This document shows, one piece after another, positions 45,101 to 56,199 of a stretch of DNA of 64,000 nucleotides. Made by a program: the position numbers and the translations under genes. A model generated the notes under the pieces. It worked only from the letters and a program-made list of their open reading frames with translations. It was not told the DNA's origin and made no database searches. Source of the stretch: Hyposmocoma kahamanoa (taxonomy: Eukaryota > Arthropoda > Insecta > Lepidoptera > Cosmopterigidae); NCBI RefSeq assembly GCF_003589595.1, contig NW_020653337.1, forward strand, positions 5,044,799-5,108,798, in the 5' to 3' direction. The first letter of the stretch is position 1; every line of letters starts with the position of its first letter.

Positions 45101-45401
45101 TCGAAACTCTTGTTACAAATGTTGATAAGTTATTGAGTTTACAAAGCTTTTTTCGATAATAATTGTGTCCAGCTGTAATTTGAAGACAAGGTAGACGCTT
45201 ATAGAAGCGCTACAATTGCGCCGCTGTGGCCACTACTAGTAATCACACAATATTTGGAAGCGCAGTTGAAGCGAGCACAATTTGTGAAATAAGAACTATT
45301 GAAGCGTTACAGATGCGCGGCTGCCAGGCCACAGTCGCGTCGTTGCAGCGCTTTTACCAGCGTGACACTTGTGACGCGTTTACAGCTGAATTTCCCGGGT
45401 G

Positions 45402-45525
45402 CTATACACATAAACAACCAGAAATTACACCCAAACTCACGAGAAAAATAAATTTAGGCCATAGAAATATCACTCCCGGCCTGGTAATCGAACCCGTGAC
45501 CTCTGCGTAGCAAATATGTTGAGCG
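45402..45525 (-). repeat. SINE family S4 with tRNA-like head, minus
   Basis: On the minus strand a box B-like GGTTCGATTACC with the preceding ACGCAGAGGTCAC is joined to the S4 body (TTTATTTTTCTCGTGAG, then GGGTGTAATTTCTGG). This junction shows that S4 is tRNA-derived. The insertion lies just upstream of the mariner element. Confidence 0.65.
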
Positions 45526-45587
45526 TGTGCGATATTAAAACAATGTACTATTATTATCACTTTTTTCTTTCTTTTTTTAGCGTATAT

Positions 45588-46444
45588 TGGGCGCACTATA
45601 AGTGTCCTAAACTGGCCACTTACACAAACAATATTTAAAAGGTAATTACAACGTTTCATTTGACTGTCACTTGTTTTTAAATTGTGGCGTCATTTTAGAA
45701 ATTGGTTGTCTATATCACCATGGATTTAACTCGTGAAAATTTTCGTAGTATGATTTTCTACGACTTCAAGTGTAATGTAACAGCTCAGCGGAACTTCGCT
45801 CGGCTCCAAACTGCTTTTGGCGATGAAGCACCATGCAAGACGACTACTTATAGCTGGTTTGCAGAATTCAAACGCGGTCGTGTGAATCTCAGTGACGAAT
45901 TTCGCGATGGTCGCTCGTCCACTGCTGTGAATAACAAAAACATCGATGCTGTGCGCCGTATGATCAAAACAGACAGGCATGTGACATACCATGAAATTCG
46001 GGCATCTTTAGGCATAGGCATGAGTCAAATACAATCAATATACGTAAAAATAACCGTAAACGCCGTATCATCGTGCACCACGATAATGCCAGTTCTCACA
46101 CGGCCAGACAGACAAATTAATTTTTGAAGGTGAACAACGTTGACCTTAAGAGCCATCCCGCGTACAGGCCCGACCTGGCACCTTGTGACTTTTATTTATT
46201 TCCAAAAATTAAGAACCAGTGACGCGGTCAACGATTTTCGTCACCTGAAGAGGCTGTCGAAGAGTACGAAAAATATGTTTCAGAGATTGTCATAGAGTAG
46301 TGGCATAAAAGTTTTCAAAATTGGTTCATTCGTATGAAAAAGTGCATTAACGCCAACTGGGAATATTTTGAGAAACAATAAATTAATTTCTGACCATTTA
46401 TAACATTTTTTTCTTATTCATTCCGAAAACTTATGGTGCGCCAC
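45588..46444 (+). mobile_element. Internally deleted mariner element
   Basis: The ends are inverted: GGGCGCACTATAAGTGTCC on the left and the reverse complement of AAAACTTATGGTGCGCCAC on the right share GGCGCAC-ATAAGT. The element is about 0.86 kb, whereas intact mariners are near 1.3 kb. It encloses a transposase pseudogene. A TA precedes the left end (45585-45586) but no clear TA follows the right end, so the exact right border is uncertain. Confidence 0.8.
45720..46381 (+). pseudogene. Mariner transposase, D34D type, deleted
   Basis: The reading starts at MDLTRENFRSMIFYDFKC and keeps the helix-turn-helix part (KTTTYSWFAEFKRGRVNL, then SDEFRDGRSS and VTYHEIRASLGIGMSQIQSI). An out-of-frame deletion of roughly 130 residues removes the first catalytic Asp. 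Reading resumes in another frame at IIVHHDNASSHTA and ends YRPDLAPCDFYLFPKIKNQ, with 34 residues between the HD and CD aspartates. That spacing is the D34D signature of mariner. Three in-frame stops are present. It cannot make a working enzyme. Confidence 0.9.
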
Positions 46445-46446
46445 AC

Positions 46447-48430
46447 GCACAGACCGAAATTAAGTAAATACAGTGCTGTGTTCATCTGTGTATAGGGTGT
46501 GTAATAAGAGCTTACCGCGCCCTTTTCCATCTGCATGAACTTTCTGACAATTCGGCATGTATTTAAAATTACAGCATTTTGCAAGGTAATGTACACTTTC
46601 TTAAAAACCTAATAATTTGAGGGTATGGAGGAAATGATTGCGAATAACGTAACGTTAGTATCATTATACTAACATTATTAATGTGAATCCTATCTCTTAA
46701 TAATGCATACCGTCCTGACTATTAAGTACCACGAAGCTTTTGTATACCAAACAAAACTAAATCGACTAAAATTAATCGTAGTTTAACATAAAATGTTATA
46801 CAAGATTGTTTATAAGAATCCTACAAAAAATCCACCAGCATTCCGCACAACAGTGTAAAGCTATCTTTATATGACCAAAAAAATGCAAAAAACGTGCCAC
46901 CAGATGACGCACTCATGCATATGCAAAAATGCAGCGGGTTTTAAAGACAGTCTACCGAGAAATGTAATTAAAGTAGCACACTCCACTTTAATTACTGAAG
47001 CTTTTTGAATTCTCGGACAACTCCTACAAAAGAATTGACACAGGGTATTGTCACAGGGCATCATCTTTTTAAAATCAGCACGCTGAAGTATACGAATTTT
47101 AATTTTCTGTTCCAATGCGTTTAGCTATGGAAAAAACGGATTTGGTTATAAATTTCTCAACAAATAACGTTGAAAGTTTTCTATTCGTTAATGCCTGCGT
47201 AAAACAAGATTCCTGGAAGCGTCATGATGACAACATTATTTATAATTCACGGTTTCAAAATGATGTTAGGTATTTCATTTGTGAATCCGAGTCTAATGTG
47301 ATTTGTGTAAGCTTTGTAGCTTTCTACAGTAGCTCGTGTAATCTTAAGTTTACCTTATATAAAGTATGAAGAAAATTGAACATAGCATACGGGTATTTCA
47401 CAAGCTAACTGCAACTAAACAGAGAAGGGTATTGTGTTCCACACTTTCAACTTTCGTATTTTATTTTCATAACTAACAGACGAGTTGAGAACACTGGGAA
47501 TTTTTTCTAAATTGCTGTGCTGGGCGCCAGGGTTGCCTCATGAAACTATTTAAATTAACTATTTGTCTTGTAGGTAGGTAATTCAAATAATACTTTTCAT
47601 CGGTAAATGTACTCAGAGTTCACTATGCCGTTACAAAAGTATAACTTTTAACGAATTGAGAAACTAGATTAAGAATGCTCACATTGTGGGGAATAGTTGA
47701 TTGCAGACCCAAGACCAAATGTGGTGACACCCAGAAGAGCTCTAAAAGCAGAAGTTAAATATGATAATGACAAAACTGGTCTGTCATATAAATAAATCGA
47801 CTCTGATCTCAAGAAGAGTAGAAAAAGTATTATACGTCAGATTCTGCTAATAGCGGAGTTATTTTTTGCCCACGTAGCAAAAGCTAGAAATGCTGTGATT
47901 AAATTCCATCCAGCCGTTATCGGTATGCAATTAAACGAGTCGAACTGTGCCTTGTAGAGAGAAGTTGCCTTTGATTACAATGTTTGCAGGGGGATTTTCT
48001 GTTATTGCTTTCACATGAAAAATTTAATATTTGATTTTAATTTTGATCAGAAATACCATCTAATGACATATAGTTTTGATGTCCTTTTAATTTGTATAAA
48101 TGTTCGTGTCGTCAAGTTACACCGTTTAAGGTATAAAGAGCTACGAAATTGAAAGAGAGAATACATAACTAATAAACTGAATATTTATTTGTTTAATAAA
48201 GGATATGAGAGTGTTGAAGTTTAGTTGGTGAACATACGAGAAGGTGAAGACATGGAGTTGGAAATTTCTACCCTTGAGAGTTAGAAACCAAAAACAGAGG
48301 TGCAAGACCGGCGGCCAACGAGGTGATTGGCGAGACAACGGAACTCGCAAAGCGCTGGTGTCGATGGAGCAGCAAGTTGTACTCAAAAATGGTGATACGT
48401 AATATCCTGAACGTCATCTTCAGTAGCTCC
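46447..48430. other. Unannotated DNA
   Basis: No gene was recognised. The frames at 46867-47369 have no domain and no repeat family seen elsewhere is present. Confidence 0.4.
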
Positions 48431-48439
48431 GGTTGCGCT

Positions 48440-48800
48440 TCTTCTTTTTAACGTGTCGATGCTTCTTTTAATTTAGAACTAATACTGACTTTGAATAGTT
48501 TGGTGCCACCTTGACTACGCTATCCGCGGGTACATAGAGATCTTCCCTCGTCCAGGTATTAGGGCAGAAGTAGCACAACAGCAAGTGCAAGTGCTGCATA
48601 AACTGTATTGGGGCACCACAGTCACATCGCATTAGACTAGCATCCCTAAATCCCCATTTACACACATATTGTCTCTGCAGCGACCTACCCGAGTGAGAAG
48701 TTGATTCAAGGAAAACGGTTGATGGATCCGGGTGTGCGTCTCGCGCACATAGCCACTGCACATTTATTTTAACAGGATGCACACACGTCTGCAAACCAGA
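48440..48800 (-). mobile_element. LINE C-terminal Cys/His remnant, minus
   Basis: On the minus strand and across one frameshift, LNQLLTRVGRCRDNM is followed by KWGFRDASLMRCDCGAPIQF and MQHLHLLLC, then WTREDLY. The LNxLRTGVGRC..KWGF..CxCG..QxxxH pattern is the standard Cys/His tail of some lepidopteran non-LTR polyproteins. The 185-codon open frame here is a fusion of this piece with antisense of another LINE and is not a gene. Confidence 0.75.
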
Positions 48801-48879
48801 CGTAAATAGTGAGTAATCTGACAACAAGAGACGAAAATACGTTATAAAAGGGAATTGAAATGTGTAGATATTTGTACCT

Positions 48880-49060
48880 CGGAAGGATGCCAGCTCATAA
48901 GGCGGTAAAAAGGGCTTACAAGAGACGGTCAAAAACCGATTGGTCGGCCCAAATATCGATGGAGGGACGAAGTGGAGCATGAGACAGGGTGCGCTGGCGC
49001 CAACTCTTATGGGAAGCCAAAACATATTTCGGGTCGCTGAGCCAGCGTAGTGAATAAGGA
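48880..49060 (+). mobile_element. RTE-like LINE remnant
   Basis: On the plus strand, RMPAHKAVKRAYKRR shifts frame into PIGRPKYRWRDEVEHE. Near the end, LLWEAKTYFGSLSQRSE-like residues appear in another frame. The GRPxxRWRDEVE motif is typical of RTE-like C-termini. It lies head to head with the remnant at 48.4-48.8 kb. Confidence 0.7.
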
Positions 49061-49064
49061 AAAA

Positions 49065-49920
49065 AATTGTTTAGATAGCGTTTCCTAGGAACTCGTAAGA
49101 TAATAATAATAAGATGTTAATTCACAAACATACTTCGAAGAAAAAACTTGAATAGGTACACTTTCAGAAATGCAGTTGATTCTAATGCTAGTGAAAAGGA
49201 TGGAGCCTCAGCACTACATGCTGCTTTTCAGGTTTCACCTCGATACATGGACATTCGCTGCTTGCAGCATGATGATGTCAAATAGTTCGTACTTTCATTT
49301 GACAGTGATTATATGTCAAAAAGATCTATTTACTCTGAGTCACGCAATCTTTAAATTGACCTGAAAATCGTGTTAATTGGTGTACTCGTGCTAAATACTA
49401 TTTAAACCATATCTAAAACTACGCAAAAAGCAATTCGAGAACATCACATGTTCAAGGGGTGAAAGCAAGCAGAGCACTGTCTTGCTCAACTTTATAAGAG
49501 GTCTTAGTACACAGTACCGTTGCCCGGACTTAGAGACGATTACTTGTGATCATAGAGTAACGAACATTTACATATTTTGTCTCCTTATGAACCATCTAGA
49601 TTTGCATACGCATTGTCTTAAGTTTCTTCGGGTAATTTAAGTTCAAAGTTTTATCCTGCGTAATGTGTTTTAAGTAAATGATTTTTGTTTACATATTTTA
49701 TTAAGTAAGGTTATTAAAACAACAAAAGTTTCACTTAAAACCGAGGGTGTATAATTATATTCGTATTTAACTAATATGTAAGGAAACTTATAAGTTCAAA
49801 TAAGGATAAATTATAGAAAACAAGGAAATAAAAAAGTTTTTGGTATAAGCTCGGCTAATTGAAAAAAGACATCGAAAAAAAACAGTCTATAAATTAATAA
49901 CAAGCTAGATGATACAACCA
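49065..49920. other. Unannotated DNA
   Basis: No gene or named repeat was recognised. Confidence 0.4.
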
Positions 49921-49924
49921 ATTA

Positions 49925-50118
49925 CCTGGTATCAAACCAGGTAATACCCTGTACTATAACTACCAGAGCAACAGAATTTACTCTGAGGTATTACCTAGAA
50001 CACCCAGACCAGAACCAGTACAGAAAGGCTTATTTTAAAAATTTGTTCCGATAAGAATCAAACCCGGGATCTCCTTATCCAGCACTCACACTGAAAGACA
50101 GCGAAGTCGCCAAAAAAG
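49925..50118 (-). repeat. tRNA-derived SINE family S2, minus
   Basis: The body (AATACCCTGTACTATAACTA, AACACCCAGACCAGAACCAG) precedes a minus-strand box B, reverse of AATCAAACCCGGGATCTCC, near 50057. Family A follows within a few bases. Confidence 0.75.
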
Positions 50119-50122
50119 TTTT

Positions 50123-50380
50123 TTTTATGATATCAAGTGACGGGACAAACACATCGAGCACTTGGTGGTAAGATAACAGATTCAATGGCACTCACAGCTT
50201 TAAATCGCAACGATTGCCACTGCGCCCATCACTCTGAGACCGAAAGTTAATAAATCTCACGTGTCTGTAATTTCACCAGTGCCCTTACTGGTTATATTAC
50301 TGTTTAGCGGCAGAAGTAGATATGATCGCAATACTTCCCAGGATGAACTCTTACACAAGGAGCTCTACTGCTACTAAAAA
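50123..50380 (-). repeat. Interspersed repeat family A, minus copy
   Basis: TATGATATCAAGTGACGGGA starts it and GGAGCTCTACTGCTACTAAA ends it; the GCGCCTGATGG segment is diverged (GAGCACTTGGTGGTAAG) and the CCGGAACGCAG part is deleted. Confidence 0.8.
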
Positions 50381-50384
50381 CCGT

Positions 50385-51045
50385 GATTTTTACCGTCTGC
50401 AGCTAAGACAGTTTAAAAGTGCAAGTTGTAAATTATACGCTAGGATTCATGTTACTATAGCTATATCTAATCGCATATATATAATATATTTCACATAATT
50501 GTACGCTATGATTCATATTACTCTAGATCCTACAGTTCATACATAATATGTATATTTCACATACTACCTAATAACCTCTAACTAAACTAATTGGGAGAAT
50601 ATGGGTCGAAACGCTATATGGATAGAAAACTGGCACAGTGAAATTAGATTTTTTTAACCAAGGAACTCATGGCAACATTGTGCCTCATTATAAGTAACCG
50701 AAAAATATTTTTCTTTAACGTACTACCAAGAAATCTTTAGCACCTAATATAAGCCTTATAATTTGTACAGTTCTGAAAATCGCCGCAGACGTTTTCGTGA
50801 TCCCAATATGATTCCTCAAAAGCATAAATGCTAACTAAGTCTATCGTTCCTGATAAATTCCACTAATCAGGGACTATTTTTCGCACCAGAAAATCCCAGA
50901 TTTTCTCACCACCATCCCGGCACATAAAAAACTTCTCAAGCATGCGAAAACGCAACTGCAAACAATTTCAAACGGATCTCTAATTTTCTTCATTTTTTTT
51001 ATCCACCTTCAGTGCACAAATTGAGTAACGCAAAGGATCTTGATT
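50385..51045. other. Unannotated DNA
   Basis: No gene was recognised. GTACGCTATGATTCATATTA at 50501 echoes TTATACGCTAGGATTCATGT at 50433, about 65 bp apart, a small diverged duplication. Confidence 0.4.
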
Positions 51046-51049
51046 CGGT

Positions 51050-51240
51050 TAAACTCAGAGCTCGGAGACTTATTGGCGACGATAAGCTCTGACATAAACT
51101 TCATAGTTTAGCCAAATGGCGCAAAGCTGCCTGTCTGTCGGTGTTCTATAGAATATATTTCGGTGAGTGTGCCCATGAGCTCCACCAGCTCCACTAGCTC
51201 ATCCATCACCGCCTGCCCCCTTTTACGATCGGACATCCAG
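51050..51240 (+). mobile_element. LINE C-terminal remnant
   Basis: RARRLIGDDKL, then HSLAKWRKAACLSVFYRIYF and GECAHELHQLH are readable with small breaks. This is the segment just before the tail seen in antisense at 5.8 kb, so both may come from the same family. No element end is distinguishable downstream. Confidence 0.75.
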
Positions 51241-51509
51241 ACTTAGATATCAAGAATATATCATTCAAGAAAGATATCATTCTGACTTGGTAGATATTCA
51301 AGCGTACTAAGCGCTTTTAGGCATCTTCTGGGCCAGCTAGTTCCATCGTAGATCCTATCTTTGTTCCAGGGCTAGGCAGTGGTCAAGAGTAAGTCACATT
51401 AAAACATTAAAATAAATAAAAACTGCCGTTTCTGTACAAGTTATTCTTAAATTGGACATCATAATAAGAGATTTTGTATGTCGAACTCAAACATAATATA
51501 TTTATTTCA

Positions 51510-52040
51510 TATGTACGTAAGCTTTCACATGAAATCTTCACATTTATTAAACTCTATTACTCGTTCTAAGGCTGATTTTCATGAGATGAATGAGTAAGAA
51601 ACTCTAAGGGTTGCTCTTTTAAATAAATATTTTCATATATTTATCATTTACTATATTTATTTCAAATACCACAGAGCAAGACAACCTGAAAAAGCTAAAC
51701 GAGTCACTACTATGGATTTTTGTCGTCCAAGTACGTAGAAGCCGTATTTTTTTCTAAAATATTATTATAGAAGCTTATACATTTGCCCTTAAATGAATTT
51801 GTGACTTCGTGAAGACAATTGTCAAGGACAAGCGGTTTATTTTCATTCTTCGTATCAGTGTTATGTATATCAACGGTGTATAATTTTTCATTAAAAAAAA
51901 TTAGTATTCTTCTTAACATAAACCACACTTTCATCAATATACGGGTCGCTAGTGTAAGAATGTTAATTACTTTAAATTTATCTCTTAACAGCAATCTGGG
52001 AACCAGACTGTAAATTGCTCTAACCACACGTTTTGCAGGG
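51510..52040 (-). mobile_element. LINE-1 family 3' end, minus
   Basis: The minus frame (52027-51710) reads VRAIYSLVPRLLLRDKFKVI, NILTLATR, DIHNTDTKNENKPLVLDN, then SFKGKCISFYNNI and YLDDKNP. It matches the frame at 60.4 kb residue for residue in many places. The 3' UTR continues to about 51510 with reverse complements of AGAGCAACCCTTAGAGTTTC and TTACTCATTC. It is a 5'-truncated dead copy. Confidence 0.85.
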
Positions 52041-52074
52041 CAAAGATTCTATTAATATCGGCGGCAAATACCCA

Positions 52075-53995
52075 AAATGCCGTCTGTCATGAAATTGTGA
52101 AATCTAGTGGTTGCGACGTTTGACCTTTGTATTGTTTAATCGCATACACTGCACATCTGAGTCATTTCGATAGCTTATTTATTTGTGGCAGAACATTAAC
52201 AAAACATTGCGAAGATTTGTGAACCCTCACTCACACCGGGCCATTGCGGTACTGGCCTAACACTTCCTATAGAAGCAATCATTTTCATTAAAAAGGATCA
52301 TAAAGATACGGGCAGAGGGACTTGGAACGAAGGTATCACGCCCTTTCACGTTTGATTGTTATGATTCTTGGGCTGTTGAGAAAAGGAACGCTCTTTTTCA
52401 TTTCCTTCAAAAATGTGGAGTGGCTGTTACTTTTTGTGTATTTAATGAACGTTTTGCAGGGGTTCATATCAAAGACTTCACACGGTGGAAAAAATATTGT
52501 CACTTTAATATCTGGTTATAGGGTAGATTTTTTTGTTGCAACGCCAGCTGCAAAGGACACGTTGCAGCTGGCGTTGCAACTGATAAACTTGACTGCGTCA
52601 CTGGACAAAAGGGCGAGCAGAAGGCTCTTAACTTAAAAGTTTATGTAGCAGGCCTGAGAGCACGGACCTCGGCACAGGACGCTGCTGGAGATTTCCGCCA
52701 GAAGGGGGAGCAACAGGACTGAATCTACGCGAGGACGATCGTTATATGCAGACTGGTTCTGAGTTGCGATCTGGACCTACAGGGTAGAAGGTATTTAGTC
52801 GTAGTTATAGAGACGCGTTGTTTGGCTGAACTTAAACAATTATGGGTGAGTTGGGTTTGTTTAGAAAACTGATTCCATATACTACAGATGTAATTGTCAA
52901 TTTGTTGCTATAAATTATAAGCTACTAGTAATTATTAGAATTTTTTCAAATAATAATTTTGAAATATAAATATTATTAGTCCAATTTTGACAGTTTGATC
53001 GAAGAACTGGTACAAAATTCTTCACAGTCAGTCCATCTCGCAGTGATGGAGCAGTTCATGTAGAAGTAAAAGGATATTCTCTTTTAACTTGAACCGTTTG
53101 GAAGTTTACACGTGAGCTCACGCGTTCTGCAAACAGCGTTTTTAATGACACAAGCTTACGACAGGTATATCACAAGGAGACAAATTGGAAAAATACTTGG
53201 AGTGCTCTACAAAAAATATCGTGACCGTGATGAAAGTCTCCGTATAATGGAACTCTTTGTGGTTACGACAAAAAGCAATGATAATGTTGGAAAGGTTTTA
53301 TGGACCATTTGGAAACGAGTCACTGAAATTTTGAGATTGGAGAAAAAATGGTTTAATGCTTTTTTATTATTGTCTTTCTAAATCTACCAATACATTGCGT
53401 CGTTGACATTCAGGCCAATATGACTATGAGTATTGATAGCCACCAAAATAGAGTTCAGAAATGATAGACTAAAACACACATTAACTATAATTATTATGAA
53501 ACTACGGCAAAATTCATCAAGTACTATTGTAATAAAAACGAATGTAAAGTATTAAATACGGCAGGAAAAGGTCAAGTGTCAGCGAAAATAAAATTTCAAT
53601 TTAATTTTAAGAGGAATTTTATTAACAAACCAGGCAAAAGCCAGTCAACTGGATAATAGTGAACACGACCGACAAATATACCTGTTGCAGTTAATTATAG
53701 TGTTGAAAACTATTGTTTCGGATGAAAGGGAAAATAAATGAAGAGTATGCTATGCTATTACTATACCACAGAGAGTAGAGAGGGAAAATAGAGAGAATAA
53801 AACTTTTATTTGTGAAGTAATATTAATAACCTCACAATTAACAGCACAGCTTCATAACGACGAAGTCATGATAGTGACAGATAGCAAAACATTATGGAAT
53901 TTACGAGTACCATAAATTCAGTACACGGTAGAGCTACTTCAAAAACGAATGTTTCTTCACCTCGAAAGTTAAACGAATTTTGGGAATGATGATTG
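52075..53995. other. Unannotated DNA with a perfect hairpin
   Basis: The frames at 52322-52636 and 53112-53381 have no recognisable domain. The former includes the 19-bp hairpin at 52535-52580. GC-richer DNA at 52640-52760 shows no motif that I can name. Confidence 0.4.
52535..52580. repeat. Perfect 19-bp hairpin, 8-nt loop
   Basis: GTTGCAACGCCAGCTGCAA (52535-52553) is exactly complementary to 52562-52580, with AGGACACG as loop. The arms are GC-rich in an AT-rich neighbourhood. No second copy was noticed. Confidence 0.85.
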
Positions 53996-54002
53996 AGATC
54001 TT

Positions 54003-54600
54003 ATTGTTATTTATTTATTTATTTATTTATTGCATCATGAATAATATATACAGACTTATACAAACATGGACCCTGTTAGGGTGTTGCAATATACATTTTT
54101 AAAACGAATTTCATATTAAATCTACATCCATCTTATACCATCATAACAATTTAAAATGTCTATTATTGGTTTTATAAAAATTACATAATTAAAATATATT
54201 TTCAAATTACAATTCCAAATTATATTTATGTCATATTAAAATTATACATAATATATGTTGCCTAGAGATTAAACATTTATACATCCTTCTCCGATAAGAA
54301 CTCTTCTACTGAGTAATAACTTTTTGAGATCAGAAGTGAGTTGAGTTTACTTTTAAAGGTTTCATATTTGTCATCTACTTTTATTGCATCTGGTATTTTA
54401 TTGCAAATTAGTACTGCCCTGTGGTAAGAGCTATTTCCGTACAACATTAAATTATATGTAGGGATGGTTGTATCAATGACATACGCTAAAATAATTGCCG
54501 TCGTGGTGAAAGGGTTTACCAATTGTTGTGAAGTACCTATTCGCCGATTGTTGCCCAGGATGCGCTCTGGGCTCTGATGCATACAGGAAAGGTATAGTAC
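54003..54600 (-). mobile_element. LINE 3' end with a (TAAA)n tail, minus
   Basis: The 101-codon minus frame (54582-54277) includes TIPTYNLMLYGNSSYHRAVL, ICNKIPDAIKVDDKYETFKS and LNSLLISKSYYSVEEFL. This is the familiar YGxxSYxRxxLxxxNKLP..FKxxLxxxL end of CR1/jockey-like proteins. The 3' UTR has GCAACACCCTAACAGGGTCC and ends in GCAATAAATAAATAAATAAA. The frame is closed upstream, so it is 5'-truncated. Confidence 0.8.
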
Positions 54601-55031
54601 TCATTGTCATTGAGATGACACCTTACAATCACAATTTTTTACGTCCCACTGTTAGGTACGTGTCTTTTCTTAGACGAGGGTTCAAACCATGTCAGGGTTG
54701 AGGACTTCTCATGTTTTCCGAGTGTTGTGAACCTTCTTCGACGTTCATGTTTCACGATGTTTTCCTTAATCGAAAAGCTCAAGGTAAGGGCGCGTTCCCA
54801 CTATGTCGTCACATTTTATTATCGTTGGACGACTGTCGTGTCTAGCCTGTTCCCATATCACGACTATCTGTCGTGGACGTGTTTTTATCGTTGAACGACT
54901 GTCGTGACTAGCTGCTCCCACTAGATCATGACGACAATTTATCGTTTCACGACAACCTCCTTGTCGTTTGCACGACAGAATCGTTTGATGCACTGCAGTC
55001 GCATGTATGTTCTTTTGGAAGCCGGTAGTGT

Positions 55032-55200
55032 ATGTTTGAAATGGATGAAGATGAAATTTTAATAATGTATTACTTTTTAAAAATGCGGAAGATTAAGTAA
55101 ACAAAGAAAAGAAAGTTTTGGGTACATCCAATGCTACTAAAAATAATTCCATTAGGGTTATGTCAAACGGTATACGAAGTTGCTTTCTTTTCGGTATTGT
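55032..55200 (+). pseudogene. Harbinger transposase N-terminal remnant
   Basis: From ATG at 55032 one reads MFEMDEDEILIMYYFLKMRK, a stop, then KRKFWVHPMLLKIIPLG and TVYEVAFF. An acidic start, a basic run and RxFWVHPML..G are the usual opening of Harbinger (DDE_Tnp_4 type) transposases. The rest of the protein is missing, so the host element relies on an enzyme made elsewhere. Confidence 0.75.
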
Positions 55201-55216
55201 CAAAACCTGCTACGAC

Positions 55217-55732
55217 CAGAGATGGGCAGTAGGTTAGAACCCAATCAACCCGCCCGTGTTTTCACCAGAGTTTTACCCGAAGCACGGAGTTTTAATCCAT
55301 TTCTGCCCAAAATCGTGGGCAGAAATGAAGGGTACAGAATTTGGTATAATTCCAACACTAACAACATAATATACAATAACTTGTAAAAGTCTATATTTTT
55401 ATTACACGAAGAATAGGCATCTTCCACATAATAATACCCTGTGGATTCTCAATGAAGATCGATTTAAGTGCATACGATCTAACGTTTTTTTGTATCAATT
55501 TATTGATAAACTTTTCAAGCGAATCTATTCAATAGAAAGGTAAATCGAGCTGTCCTGATAATAAAGCAACAAACATTTTGTAATAATATGTATAATTAAA
55601 TTTGAACAAAACTCAATTCACAACAAATATTTAGACGTAAATAGTTTTTGCTCTCGATTTCGGATTTTAACCCGACTTAAACCCGGCGTTAACAAAGCGC
55701 CGGTTTAAGACCCGAGCGCTTGCCCATCTCTG
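55217..55732. mobile_element. hAT-type non-autonomous element nested in Harbinger
   Basis: The termini are CAGAGATGGGCA and its exact complement TGCCCATCTCTG. Both are flanked by the identical 8-mer GCTACGAC (55209-55216 and 55733-55740). An 8-bp duplication with CAGNG-type ends identifies the hAT superfamily. The 516-bp body has an internal hairpin around TTCTGCCCA/TGGGCAGAA and no coding capacity. Confidence 0.9.
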
Positions 55733-56199
55733 GCTACGACCCAACGCTACTGCAAAGCGAGCAGAGGGCGCGGGGTACGAGAGAGGAGGGCAGGGAGCAG
55801 AATACGTACGGACAGCGATAAATAAAACGTGACGACAATAGGAGCTGCGACAATCTGTCGTCACGTTTTTATCGTGAAGTTTTTTTATCGTCCGACGACT
55901 GTCGTTCTAGCTGTTCCCACTGTGACGACAGTTTGTCGTTGTAACGATAAAAAATCGTGAACGACAGTTAATCGTGTCGTGCTATATGTCAACAACTTCA
56001 TTTAAATATACAAGCTACGACAATGTAAACTGCGCGACAATCTGTCGTCACGACATAGTGGGAACGCGTCCTAAATTTAAAATTAAATTTCGCACATAAA
56101 TTATGAAAAACTCAGAGGTGCGAGCCCGGATTCAAACCCATGGTCTCTGCTTGAGAGGTTACCACAGCCTTTGTATCTTACAAATGTATCCTTACTCTA

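Larger units (their letters stand above)
54788..56071 (+). mobile_element. PIF/Harbinger-type element, non-autonomous
   Basis: The ends are GGGCGCGTTCCCACTATG on the left and its inverted form on the right, with one or two mismatches over 22 bp. TAA flanks both sides (54785-54787 and 56072-56074), and the unbroken SINE copy at 63188-63190 has a single TAA, so the target duplication is real. TWA duplication is typical of PIF/Harbinger. CGACGACTGTCGT-like words repeat near both ends. Without the inner hAT insertion it would be about 760 bp. It contains a small transposase remnant. Confidence 0.88.
54640..56195 (-). repeat. SINE family S3 copy split by a transposon
   Basis: The two halves (54640-54787 and 56072-56195) together match the unbroken copy at 63010-63260. 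On the minus strand the right half holds the tRNA-like head with a box B-like GGGTTTGAATCCGGG. The left half holds the body (GTTTTCCGAGTGTTGTGAAC on the plus strand). The split falls exactly at TAA. Confidence 0.8.

Noticed and set aside
48468..49025. 185-codon minus-strand open frame, the longest without N
   Set aside because: Its C-terminal third is a LINE Cys/His tail, while its first part is antisense to an RTE-like remnant that reads better on the plus strand. It is a chance fusion of two opposed fragments.
53112..53381. 89-codon plus-strand open frame as a small gene
   Set aside because: No recognisable domain and no supporting context; AT-rich DNA gives such frames by chance.
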